Origin: Roseobacter insulae | GTDB lineage: Bacteria; Pseudomonadota; Alphaproteobacteria; Rhodobacterales; Rhodobacteraceae | DNA length: 64,000 nt | Assembly (NCBI RefSeq): GCF_019375555.1 | Contig: NZ_JAHXDN010000003.1 | Location: forward strand, 186,001 to 250,000 | Direction: 5' to 3' | Shown here: positions 54,063 through 60,686 of the stretch, piece by piece | Layout: each line of letters opens with the position of its first letter | Numbering within the stretch: the stretch's first letter is position 1 | The notes under the pieces: model-generated | Database searches by the model: none | Seen by the model: the letters and a program-made list of their open reading frames with translations, nothing else | What the model was told of the DNA's origin: nothing | Position numbers and translations under genes: made by a program

Positions 54063-54425
54063 TCAACTCTCTCCGTTCATTGCGGCGCGCGCGCCGATTT
54101 CGATCATCTGCAGATCAGACCAGAGCGCGGGCGATGGTTTGATCCGTGCCAGTTTCAACCCGTCCCGCACGCCGGCGTAGTCGAGGCCCACCGCGTGCAT
54201 CGGGCCGTCCGCCCGCGCCACGATGCGCCACTGCGTGCAGACCGCGAGGTAGGCCATCACCGCGTCCACGTTCTCCGGCCAGACACCCGCGTCTTCGCGC
54301 TCCAGCATCTGCGGGGGCAGGACGATCCCCCATTTCTCCGCGTCGGTCCGGGCATTGTCCGCAGGCTGATCGGCGGGCCTCTCCGAGAGCGTGCCGAGGA
54401 CGGAGGCGCGCCCGGCCCATTTCAG
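54063..54425 (-). CDS. Tail chaperone T part, expressed by -1 frameshift (DUF1799)
   Basis: The reading frame after the G gene. It has a DUF1799-like core, GVWPENVDAVMAYLAVCTQWR. No ATG, GTG or TTG occurs before the ATG at 54308, yet the frame is open back through the G stop codon, reading LKWAGRASVLGTLSERPADQ and so on for 39 codons. That is what a lambda T domain reached by ribosomal frameshift looks like. Slipping at GGGAAAC gives a 230-residue GT fusion (110 + 120). GT proteins bridge the tape measure and tail tube subunits during assembly. Confidence 0.8.
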   Translation of the reverse strand: MKWAGRASVLGTLSERPADQPADNARTDAEKWGIVLPPQMLEREDAGVWPENVDAVMAYLAVCTQWRIVARADGPMHAVGLDYAGVRDGLKLARIKPSPALWSDLQMIEIGARAAMNGES

Positions 54426-54754
54426 TTTCCCGCGCGGGCCTTGGCGACGGCGGCGGCATATGTGTTGATCATCGCCAGTCGCGCGCCGTAGTTGCCGATC
54501 ATCGTGTTGAGCAGCTCAGGGCTAAAGGGCAGGGCCTTGCCGTCGTCATCCTGAATGTCGCTCAGGTCGACCACGGTGGTGCGCAGGAACTCGGCCATAT
54601 CCTCACCGTTCATGCCAAGATCGAACTGCTCGACGGTCTCGGCAGGCTGCACCTTGAACCGCGCGCGGAAGCTGTCCTCTCGGTGCCCGTCATCGATGGG
54701 GGTCAGCACTTTCACTTCAGCCCAGAATTTCGGCTCTTTCTCAATCTTGAACAT
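54422..54754 (-). CDS. Tail assembly chaperone (lambda G-like)
   Basis: A 110-residue protein, MFKIEKEPKFWAEVKVLTPI onward, ending AKARAGN. It lies between the tail tube gene and the tape measure gene, the position of lambda gpG. The last two codons, GGA AAC, with the G before them form GGGAAAC immediately ahead of TGA. AGAAGGAA precedes the ATG. It should coat the tape measure protein until the tube polymerises. Confidence 0.82.
   Translation of the reverse strand: MFKIEKEPKFWAEVKVLTPIDDGHREDSFRARFKVQPAETVEQFDLGMNGEDMAEFLRTTVVDLSDIQDDDGKALPFSPELLNTMIGNYGARLAMINTYAAAVAKARAGN
54425..54431 (-). promoter_or_regulatory. Programmed -1 ribosomal frameshift site GGGAAAC
   Basis: In the G frame the codons are GCG GGA AAC TGA. 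G-GGA-AAC fits the X-XXY-YYZ slippery pattern, and the stop codon follows at once. After a -1 slip the next codons are CTG AAA TGG, entering the open T frame. Lambda's G-T site is the near-identical G-GGA-AAG. Confidence 0.8.
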
Positions 54755-54769
54755 CGGCAGTGTTCCTTC

Positions 54770-55696
54770 TCAGGTCAGGGTAAGGGTCCACTGGTCATTG
54801 CCAGCGTTGGTGCGGGGGACGAGGCGCAGGGGCCATTCGGTGATATTCTGGGGCTTCTCCAGCCCTTGGGGGCGTTGCATCTGCGCCAGAGGCACCGCGA
54901 TTGTCGCGACCTTGCCCGCGCCAACACCGTGTTGGAGGTTGATGGCGACGTCATTCGCGTTGAAGGCTGCCGAATAAGGATCGAAGGTGGCCAGCGGAAC
55001 CGCCTGGATCGTACATTCGATCTGCTCGGACTTGCCCGTGATCAGAACTTCCTCCGGTCCGATCAGAAACCGGTTCTCGACCGCGTTACCAAGGTCCATC
55101 ATGAAGCTGCGGGTCACCAGCGTTGTGCCACCCAGGGTCAGATCCGTGAAGGCCTTGCTGACCTGCTGCGGTTTCTGCCATGTCGAGAAATCAGGCGTGG
55201 GCCTCACCGCCGCTGCGGGCAGCGCGAACAAGCCGGTGAACTCGAACATGATGTGCGGGATGTTCTGCGCGTTCAGTTCGAACTTGGCGTTGCCGCGCGC
55301 GCCCAGCAGAGCGTGCAGCGTGTCGCCGATGAAAAAGTGGATGGTCAGGCTCTCCGGGTCGCGGGTGATCGGATTGTAGGTCACCGAGGTGCCTGGCACG
55401 ACGGTTTCCGCCACACCGCAGCCGCGCAGCAACGGCCCCCATGGCGGGGGTGTTCCCGCCGTGCCCGACGGTGCAAGCTCGACCTTGAAACTCAGCGTGG
55501 AATGCAGCTCGACCGGAATTGTGCCCTGCGACCCGAAGTAGGGCAGCTCCAGTTCCCGGTCCAGGTCGTTGCCTTCCATCGGTGTCAGGCTGACTTCCTT
55601 GGCATAGATTGCCTGTGACCCGGTCGGAACGGCGTCAACACCGTATGTGCCCTCGATCGCTGCGGCGAGGATCTTGTCTTCCCAAAATTCGGCCAT
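54770..55696 (-). CDS. Phage major tail tube protein
   Basis: A 308-residue protein starting MAEFWEDKILAAAIEGTYGV, as in major tail proteins of transposable siphoviruses. It is beta-rich, with FGSQGTIPVELHSTLSFKVE and a C-terminal Ig-like-sized extension (TEWPLRLVPRTNAGNDQWTL). It sits directly before the G/GT chaperone genes, the standard place of the tube protein. Confidence 0.82.
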   Translation of the reverse strand: MAEFWEDKILAAAIEGTYGVDAVPTGSQAIYAKEVSLTPMEGNDLDRELELPYFGSQGTIPVELHSTLSFKVELAPSGTAGTPPPWGPLLRGCGVAETVVPGTSVTYNPITRDPESLTIHFFIGDTLHALLGARGNAKFELNAQNIPHIMFEFTGLFALPAAAVRPTPDFSTWQKPQQVSKAFTDLTLGGTTLVTRSFMMDLGNAVENRFLIGPEEVLITGKSEQIECTIQAVPLATFDPYSAAFNANDVAINLQHGVGAGKVATIAVPLAQMQRPQGLEKPQNITEWPLRLVPRTNAGNDQWTLTLT

Positions 55697-55699
55697 GGA

Positions 55700-55825
55700 T
55701 CAGGCTCCTTTCGCGGGCGTCTTGCCCATGGGTTTTGGCGTGGGTTTTGCGGGCTTGGCCTTGACCAGCTCGCCGTCCTTGTCGCGGGTGTAGCTGCCGC
55801 CCTGTTGCGGAAGAGGTTGGGTCAT
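55700..55825 (-). CDS. Small phage protein, 41 aa
   Basis: A 41-residue basic, Pro/Lys-rich peptide (MTQPLPQQGGSYTRDKDGEL, then KAKPAKPTPKPMGK). Its ATG overlaps the stop of the terminator-like gene by one base, and it ends three bases before the tail tube gene, so translational coupling supports a real gene. Function unknown. Confidence 0.55.
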   Translation of the reverse strand: MTQPLPQQGGSYTRDKDGELVKAKPAKPTPKPMGKTPAKGA

Positions 55826-56253
55826 CAGAAGATCCTCAACTGATCGGAGATCGCGAAATCGATCTGGTAAATGAAGGTGCCGGTGGACGAGCTGACCAGC
55901 TCGGCACGGATGAACTTGAAGACACCCATGCCCCCGGGCGGCAGCCACCCGGCGATGGCCTCGATGATCCGAAACAGAAAGCCGCGCAGATCCGCCAGCA
56001 CACGTCTGGCAGCGGGGTTGTGATCCCGGATGGTCAGAACGACGCTCACGCCTTCGGAGATTTCCTGCGTGTAGGCCCCCGTCGCCGCATCGGCACTGCC
56101 GCCCTGAATGCCGCTTGGCAGCACGTGGGCTGCCGGGGTGACCTGCGGCAGGCGCTTGGCGCGGGTCAGCTCCGCCAGATCGCCCGCGCCCTCGACGCGG
56201 CCATTCAACTCGGCGATCTGATCCGACAGACGGGTGATGACCGCATCGATCAT
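55825..56253 (-). CDS. Tail terminator-like protein
   Basis: A 142-residue protein: MIDAVITRLSDQIAELNGRV, LTRAKRLPQVTPAAHVLPSG, RVLADLRGFLFRIIEAIAGW and FKFIRAELVSSSTGTFIYQI. The pattern and the position between the gp36-like connector and the tail tube fit phage tail terminator proteins (lambda gpU/gp37 type), which cap the finished tail. It overlaps the next gene by one base. Confidence 0.72.
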   Translation of the reverse strand: MIDAVITRLSDQIAELNGRVEGAGDLAELTRAKRLPQVTPAAHVLPSGIQGGSADAATGAYTQEISEGVSVVLTIRDHNPAARRVLADLRGFLFRIIEAIAGWLPPGGMGVFKFIRAELVSSSTGTFIYQIDFAISDQLRIF

Positions 56254-56681
56254 CAGATGAAGCCTTTCAGCGTCTGCTCGGTCAGCGGGCGTTCGCGGTC
56301 GGTGAGCCGTGCGCCGGAACTGCCGGAACCGGGCGCTTCGACGCCGTCGATCGGCAGCGTGACGGAGCCGCTCGAGATCGCCTCGAGAGATTTCATCGCG
56401 GCCTTGTAGTCGGCCTCGATCTTGGGATCCGGCTCGTAGGTGTGCAGCTTGTAGATCGTGATGTCGATCGCCAGCGTCCGGATCAGCGCCGGGGTCGCGG
56501 CCATGGGCAGTGCGTAGCGCTTGGCGACGTAGCCATCGATCAGCGCGTCCGTGTCCGCCAGCGCCCGGTCGATCACGCCTGTGTCGATCGTGTCCGTGGC
56601 CACGTCGCCGCGATCGGTGAGCTGCACCAGCAGGTTTTCACCAAAGCGGTCTGTCAGATCTGCAAGGGTGGTGTAGGTCAC
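56253..56681 (-). CDS. Mu gp36-like protein (DUF1320), head-tail connector
   Basis: A 142-residue DUF1320 protein: YTTLADLTDRFGENLLVQLTD, DTGVIDRALADTDALIDGYV and AKRYALPM are family hallmarks. In Mu-like phages gp36 follows the head genes and is thought to form part of the connector. Start ATG 56681; stop overlaps the next start by one base. Confidence 0.87.
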   Translation of the reverse strand: MTYTTLADLTDRFGENLLVQLTDRGDVATDTIDTGVIDRALADTDALIDGYVAKRYALPMAATPALIRTLAIDITIYKLHTYEPDPKIEADYKAAMKSLEAISSGSVTLPIDGVEAPGSGSSGARLTDRERPLTEQTLKGFI

Positions 56682-56738
56682 GGGATCGGCATCCTTGGGG
56701 CAGGGGTGGTGACGGGCGGCGTACCGCCCATCGGTTGA

Positions 56739-57407
56739 TCAGTTGGTGCTTTGCGCTTTCCGGACGTCGACCTTCACGGCCAGTGACGGCTCCGCTTCCA
56801 GGGCGGCAAGCTGGCGCTGGGTCAGCTCATTGGCTGGAATGACAACGGGAGTTGCGTCGAACTTGCGCCCGGCGCGCCAGAAGCCTTTCTCCGGGCCGGT
56901 CACAGTGACCTCGAGGTCATCCGGGCCGGGCTGGTCGAGCGGGTCGGGCATCGGGTCACGTGTCTCGCCAAGACCATCCCAGATCACGGCCTGACCGGGC
57001 TTTTCGAATGCCGTTTCAAGCCGGTTCGAAAGCGCCTCGACAAGTTCGAGCAGCGCGCCGTGCCGTTCCACGAGCGCGACATGGGCGTCTTGCAGCGCAT
57101 CGACCTGGTTCTCGAGGGCGGCGATCCGTTCCGCCGCCCCCGCGTCGCTCTGCACGGGAGAATGGTTGTCGGACGCAGGTCCGGACGATGCCGATCCTGC
57201 CGGTCCTGCGTCCTGATCCGTTGCCTTTTCAGGCGCGGGGGTCTTGGCCTCGGGCGCGGGTTTCGCGTCCTTGGCGTTGTGGGGTGCGGAGGCGGGTGTG
57301 TCACCCGCCTCCTTTTGCGTCACAGTGTCAGCCTGTCGCTGATCTTCGGTCGACGCCTGCTCGGGCTCCTTGCCCTTGGTATTGGTGGTTTTCTTGCGCG
57401 GTGCCAT
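56739..57407 (-). CDS. Mu gp35-like protein (HI1506-related)
   Basis: A 222-residue protein in two parts. The first 95 residues are disordered and rich in Lys, Ala, Pro, Glu and Asp; a short coiled coil (AALENQVDALQDAHVALVE) follows. The C-terminal part, VTGPEKGFWRAGRKFDATPV to QRQLAALEAEPSLAVKV, matches the HI1506/gp35 family of Mu-like phages. It may be a minor capsid-associated protein. A small stem-loop (GGGCGG, CCGCCC) lies between it and the gp36-like gene at 56714-56729. Confidence 0.75.
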   Translation of the reverse strand: MAPRKKTTNTKGKEPEQASTEDQRQADTVTQKEAGDTPASAPHNAKDAKPAPEAKTPAPEKATDQDAGPAGSASSGPASDNHSPVQSDAGAAERIAALENQVDALQDAHVALVERHGALLELVEALSNRLETAFEKPGQAVIWDGLGETRDPMPDPLDQPGPDDLEVTVTGPEKGFWRAGRKFDATPVVIPANELTQRQLAALEAEPSLAVKVDVRKAQSTN

Positions 57408-57432
57408 GAACGGCCCTCCGGGGGTTGGTGTC

Positions 57433-57507
57433 TGGTGGCGGGGGCGGGGATCGAACCCGCGACCTTCAGGTTATAAGCCTGACGAGCTAGCTCTGCTCCA
57501 CCCCGCT
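57433..57507 (-). tRNA. Initiator-like tRNA with UAU anticodon, in prophage
   Basis: A 75-nt cloverleaf including encoded CCA (57435-57433). Acceptor AGCGGGG / CCCCGCC, D stem GAGC/GCTC, anticodon arm TCAGG-CTTATAA-CCTGA, T arm GCGGG-TTCGATC-CCCGC. The anticodon is TAT (57475-57473), nominally Ile for AUA. Two initiator-tRNA marks are kept: an unpaired 1-72 position (A and C) and A11-U24. The third mark, three G-C pairs in the anticodon stem, is reduced (A29-U41). The 7-nt D loop lacks the GG pair that normally contacts the T loop. It lies between gpT and the gp35-like gene. Confidence 0.75.
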
Positions 57508-57516
57508 GCGGTGTCT

Positions 57517-58407
57517 TTAGAGCCAGTCGGCCAGCATCAGCTTGGCGGTGCCCTTCCACTTGTTGGTAGCGCCGTTCGCCTGCCGCTCGGAGTTCAGCAA
57601 CTCAATCGCTGCACCCTCGAGCTGCTGCGGCACAACCAGCAGCTTGCCGCGCAGGCCCAGCTTGCGGCCATGATCGCCCGTCATCGTGCCGATCGCGACA
57701 CGCGCGGCCTCATAGTTCTCGGGGGTCAGTGGCTGCTGTGAGCCATAGGCCATCTGCCAGAAGCCATAGCCCGTGTTGTTGCGACCATCGACGCCGTAGA
57801 GGAATTCCTTGTTGTGGAAAACAGACGGGTCATTGACGTTATCCACTGCCACAAACTGCGGAGCTTCGCGGTCCTGGTAGATGACTGGCTTGATTGCCCG
57901 GCTGTCGTCCATCAGGAACCACGCGGGACCGGTGCCGCCGCCGGTGTTCGAAACCGTGATGATGCTGCCATCGTCGGCAATTACCGGGTGATCGGTGTCG
58001 AAGAAATACTGGCCATCATAGCAGCGCTGATCAAAGCCGCCCGCCAGGGCACCAAAGCACTGCTGGTCAGGATGCGCGCCCGTGGCCCGTCCCATCTCGG
58101 TAAAGAGTGGATTGTAGATCCCGAGATTGTCGTCCTTGATGTGATTTCGCTGGACGCGGACGGTCAGTTCGAAATCCTTGTTCTTGACCGTGTACTCATG
58201 TTCCATCAGCGCCTGGAGCTGGCGGGGGCCGATCCACTCGCGCATGTTGGGCAGGCTGCCGAGCCATCCGTAGGTGTTTTCGCTGGTGGTCGAAGGAACC
58301 ACAGTGGCAATCGCGGCGTACTGGCTTTCGACCTGTGACAGACCCGCCTGATAGAGCGCACTGAAGCCGGTGCGGAGGCCTTGAAGTGTTTCTCTTGTGA
58401 CTAGCAT
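57517..58407 (-). CDS. Mu-like major head protein gpT
   Basis: A 296-residue major capsid protein. Family signatures are TRETLQGLRTGFSALYQAGL, the conserved TTSENTYGWLGSLPNMREW, and YEAARVAIGTMTGDHGRKLG with LLVVPQQLEGAA. It forms the head shell. Start ATG 58407; an 11-base gap separates it from the decoration protein gene. Confidence 0.93.
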   Translation of the reverse strand: MLVTRETLQGLRTGFSALYQAGLSQVESQYAAIATVVPSTTSENTYGWLGSLPNMREWIGPRQLQALMEHEYTVKNKDFELTVRVQRNHIKDDNLGIYNPLFTEMGRATGAHPDQQCFGALAGGFDQRCYDGQYFFDTDHPVIADDGSIITVSNTGGGTGPAWFLMDDSRAIKPVIYQDREAPQFVAVDNVNDPSVFHNKEFLYGVDGRNNTGYGFWQMAYGSQQPLTPENYEAARVAIGTMTGDHGRKLGLRGKLLVVPQQLEGAAIELLNSERQANGATNKWKGTAKLMLADWL

Positions 58408-58418
58408 GGAGTTGCTCC

Positions 58419-58856
58419 TTACGCCGCTGCGGCTTTGGTGAGGGCTTCGTCGAGGCGGACCCAGACGCCACGTGCGTCGAGGCCTTCGATCACGCCAGCG
58501 GGGGACCGGGTGGCCGTGGCATCGGTCTTGGCGACCGTCTGGTCATCGACCGCATAGGCCACCGCGCCGATGTCGGCGGCGGTGATTTCATCCGCGCCCG
58601 CCGAATTTGCGAAAGAGTAGCAACCAGTGCGGTATTCGATGTTCACATCGCCATCGGCACCGCCAGCGTTGCTCACATCCGCATGACCAACACCGACACC
58701 TACCAGTCCGGTGGCGGTCTGGCCGTTGGTGATGAAGCCCGCAGCGTTGCGCATGAGCAATGCGCCGACGAAGAGGACAGCGGTTGCGGCAACAGCGCCC
58801 TGGCGCAGGTCACCTTCGATGCGGGGGGTCGTACGCCCTTTGGTCAGAGCCACCAT
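58419..58856 (-). CDS. Capsid decoration-like protein
   Basis: A 145-residue protein, MVALTKGRTTPRIEGDLRQG, rich in Ala, Gly, Val and Thr, with ITAADIGAVAYAVDDQTVAK and SPAGVIEGLDARGVWVRLDE. The size, composition and place between the protease/scaffold and the major head protein fit DUF2190-like or D-like decoration proteins. Probably stabilises the capsid surface. Confidence 0.72.
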   Translation of the reverse strand: MVALTKGRTTPRIEGDLRQGAVAATAVLFVGALLMRNAAGFITNGQTATGLVGVGVGHADVSNAGGADGDVNIEYRTGCYSFANSAGADEITAADIGAVAYAVDDQTVAKTDATATRSPAGVIEGLDARGVWVRLDEALTKAAAA

Positions 58857-59465
58857 TTAGGAAGCCTCCTTGTTTTCGGATTGCAGGGATTTCGCATAGG
58901 CCTCTTCGGTGAGGCCAAGCTGGCTGGCGATAAGGCGCTGATCGGCATTGAGCGAGACCTCGCCATCCTTCGGCGCGGGCGGCTCGAGGGTGGTGGCCGT
59001 TTTGCCCAGCTTGGGCAACGCGGCAATCAGAGCGGCGGCGTTTTCGGGATCTGCCTGATGCAGGGCAATCCACTTGTCCTTGGAGGCCTCGTTGACGCCC
59101 GCGCGGCGCTCGGCCAGCGCGGTCTGAAAGAAGCTCTCGGAGGCGGCGTCGGACTGACCTTCCTGCAGCGATGTGACGGTCGCGCTCAGCTCGGTCACGG
59201 TCGAGGTCAGCGCGGCGTTGCTGGCCTGAAGGGCTGCGATGGTTTTGTCGTCGCTCTTCGTCGCGGCCTGGGCGGCGGCGACAATCGCATCGGGCTTGGC
59301 GTCGGCCTCAAGGCCCAGGGCAACGCCCACCTCGCCAAGCGCGGACTGCATTGCGGCATCGCTGCCCTTGCCCTTCATCTTGGCCGAAAGGGCTTTCATG
59401 ATGTCATCATCCGATGACGCGGCATCGATGCTGAGCATCTCGATCAGTTTTTCGCGGAAGTTCAT
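58857..59465 (-). CDS. Nested scaffold protein (Mu gpZ-like), internal start
   Basis: An in-frame internal ATG at 59465 is preceded by AGGAGA at ideal spacing (AGGAGACCGGG-ATG) and begins MNFREKLIEMLSIDAASSDD. The 202-residue product is the helical scaffold part of the protease gene. Mu (I/Z) and lambda (C/Nu3) make their scaffolds from the same kind of nested gene. Independent translation is inferred from the ribosome binding site. Confidence 0.75.
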   Translation of the reverse strand: MNFREKLIEMLSIDAASSDDDIMKALSAKMKGKGSDAAMQSALGEVGVALGLEADAKPDAIVAAAQAATKSDDKTIAALQASNAALTSTVTELSATVTSLQEGQSDAASESFFQTALAERRAGVNEASKDKWIALHQADPENAAALIAALPKLGKTATTLEPPAPKDGEVSLNADQRLIASQLGLTEEAYAKSLQSENKEAS

Positions 59466-59957
59466 CCCGGTCTCCTGTTGGTGAAGCGAGGTCATGCCCC
59501 GCAGGTTTGGTTTGTTCACAAGGCTGGCGCGCAGGATCGCTTGAATGGTTTTCGGGCCATTCTTCGGATGCACGATGACCGGGCTGATCCCGCGATAGGC
59601 ACGCGAGGTGACCAGTTCAGCGCCCTGCGTTGTCCACTCCACCTGACCCCAAATCCCGTCGGGGCGGGCTTCCATCGCGACAATCCAGCCGCGCGCCGGA
59701 GCAGGCTGGCCGCTTGGGGCCGCAAGATCGGTGGCGTGGTTTTCGTCAATGGGCAGCCTGTCATCGACTGCAAAACTTGCAGCGATGATCTGGTCCGGGT
59801 TCGTTACATGGTAGGGACCTCGCGCATCGGACGTTCCGATCACACCAGCCTCACCCGCCGGAAGCAGGTGGATCCATTCAGGAGCCGCATTTTCCGCTAC
59901 CGTGTCCGGCAGGGATTGCGCACTCATCAGGGCTGTGAGGTGATCGGCAAGTGTCAT
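58857..59957 (-). CDS. Phage head maturation protease with C-terminal scaffold (Mu gpI)
   Basis: A 366-residue protein of the Mu I family. The N-terminal ~155 residues are the protease: LLPAGEAGVIGTSDARGPY, the His-containing PIDENHATDLAAPSGQPAPA, GWIVAMEARPDGIWGQVEWT and YRGISPVI. The C-terminal ~200 residues are a helical scaffold that can also start internally at 59465. Start ATG 59957; the longer reading adds 12 residues without better support. The protease cleaves scaffold and itself during head assembly. Confidence 0.87.
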   Translation of the reverse strand: MTLADHLTALMSAQSLPDTVAENAAPEWIHLLPAGEAGVIGTSDARGPYHVTNPDQIIAASFAVDDRLPIDENHATDLAAPSGQPAPARGWIVAMEARPDGIWGQVEWTTQGAELVTSRAYRGISPVIVHPKNGPKTIQAILRASLVNKPNLRGMTSLHQQETGMNFREKLIEMLSIDAASSDDDIMKALSAKMKGKGSDAAMQSALGEVGVALGLEADAKPDAIVAAAQAATKSDDKTIAALQASNAALTSTVTELSATVTSLQEGQSDAASESFFQTALAERRAGVNEASKDKWIALHQADPENAAALIAALPKLGKTATTLEPPAPKDGEVSLNADQRLIASQLGLTEEAYAKSLQSENKEAS

Positions 59958-59983
59958 GCCGCATTTCTGCCGGATTGGCCGAT

Positions 59984-60012
59984 CGCAAAACATCCGCGCA
60001 ATTGCGCGGATG
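59984..60012 (-). terminator. Perfect palindrome with T-run, likely terminator
   Basis: A perfect 22-bp palindrome at 59991-60012 gives a 9-bp stem (CATCCGCGC/GCGCGGATG) with an AATT loop, followed on the minus strand by TTTT. It lies between gpG and the protease gene, inside the late operon, so it may reduce or punctuate late transcription. Confidence 0.6.
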
Positions 60013-60061
60013 CCAGGGGCAACGATCTCGGGTGCACGTTAGGCGGTGTCCGCAGGCGGGG

Positions 60062-60562
60062 TCAATCCTCCGCCGCTTCTTCCAGCCATTCCTCGACCGT
60101 TGCGACGATCGCGGCGCGATCACTGCTCGATATCCCGACGAACGGTCGGGCCGGAATTCTCCCCCATGGGATCGGACTGCCGCGCGATGTCGTGCCAAAG
60201 GCACCCTTGGCCGCACCGAAGTGCATGACGGCAGCCTGTATCTTGTTGGTCCCGATCACCAGCTGATCGCGTCCTGCGTCATGAAAGAAGCTCCGGCGCA
60301 GGGGCAGGGTGTCCAGGTTAGGCCCGTGCAACGGCCTGGGATCCACGGACAACCCCTGCCGGATGTAGTTGTCGATCGTGGCCTGCGATTTCGGTGCCCA
60401 GGGAATGCCTTCCGGAGACACGCCCTCGTCAAACCGCTTCTCGGTGCTGTCCTCCAGCAGATCCCCCAGCACTTCGAAGACCGGCGTCATATCTGACAGA
60501 CGGGCGCTCAGCTCTGAGAGAGCGGCTTCGACCTCGGCATCATTGAATTTGACGTCAACCAT
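60062..60562 (-). CDS. Phage virion morphogenesis protein (Mu gpG)
   Basis: A 166-residue Mu gpG-family protein: MVDVKFNDAEVEAALSELSA, EDSTEKRFDEGVSPEGIPWA and SPIPWGRIPARPFVGISSSD. The family ARPFLG-like motif is present as ARPFVG. It is involved in tail completion or head-tail joining. Start ATG 60562 with AAAGGA upstream; 124 bases separate it from F. Confidence 0.87.
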   Translation of the reverse strand: MVDVKFNDAEVEAALSELSARLSDMTPVFEVLGDLLEDSTEKRFDEGVSPEGIPWAPKSQATIDNYIRQGLSVDPRPLHGPNLDTLPLRRSFFHDAGRDQLVIGTNKIQAAVMHFGAAKGAFGTTSRGSPIPWGRIPARPFVGISSSDRAAIVATVEEWLEEAAED

Positions 60563-60686
60563 CTCTATGATCCTTTCCTGCAGACGTGACACGGTGATAT
60601 TCTGCCTGCCGTAGCCTGATCCACGGGTCTGAGCGTTTTGCGGGGTTTCCGGGAAACCGGCTGGCAGGCCCCGCCGTCTGCATCCT

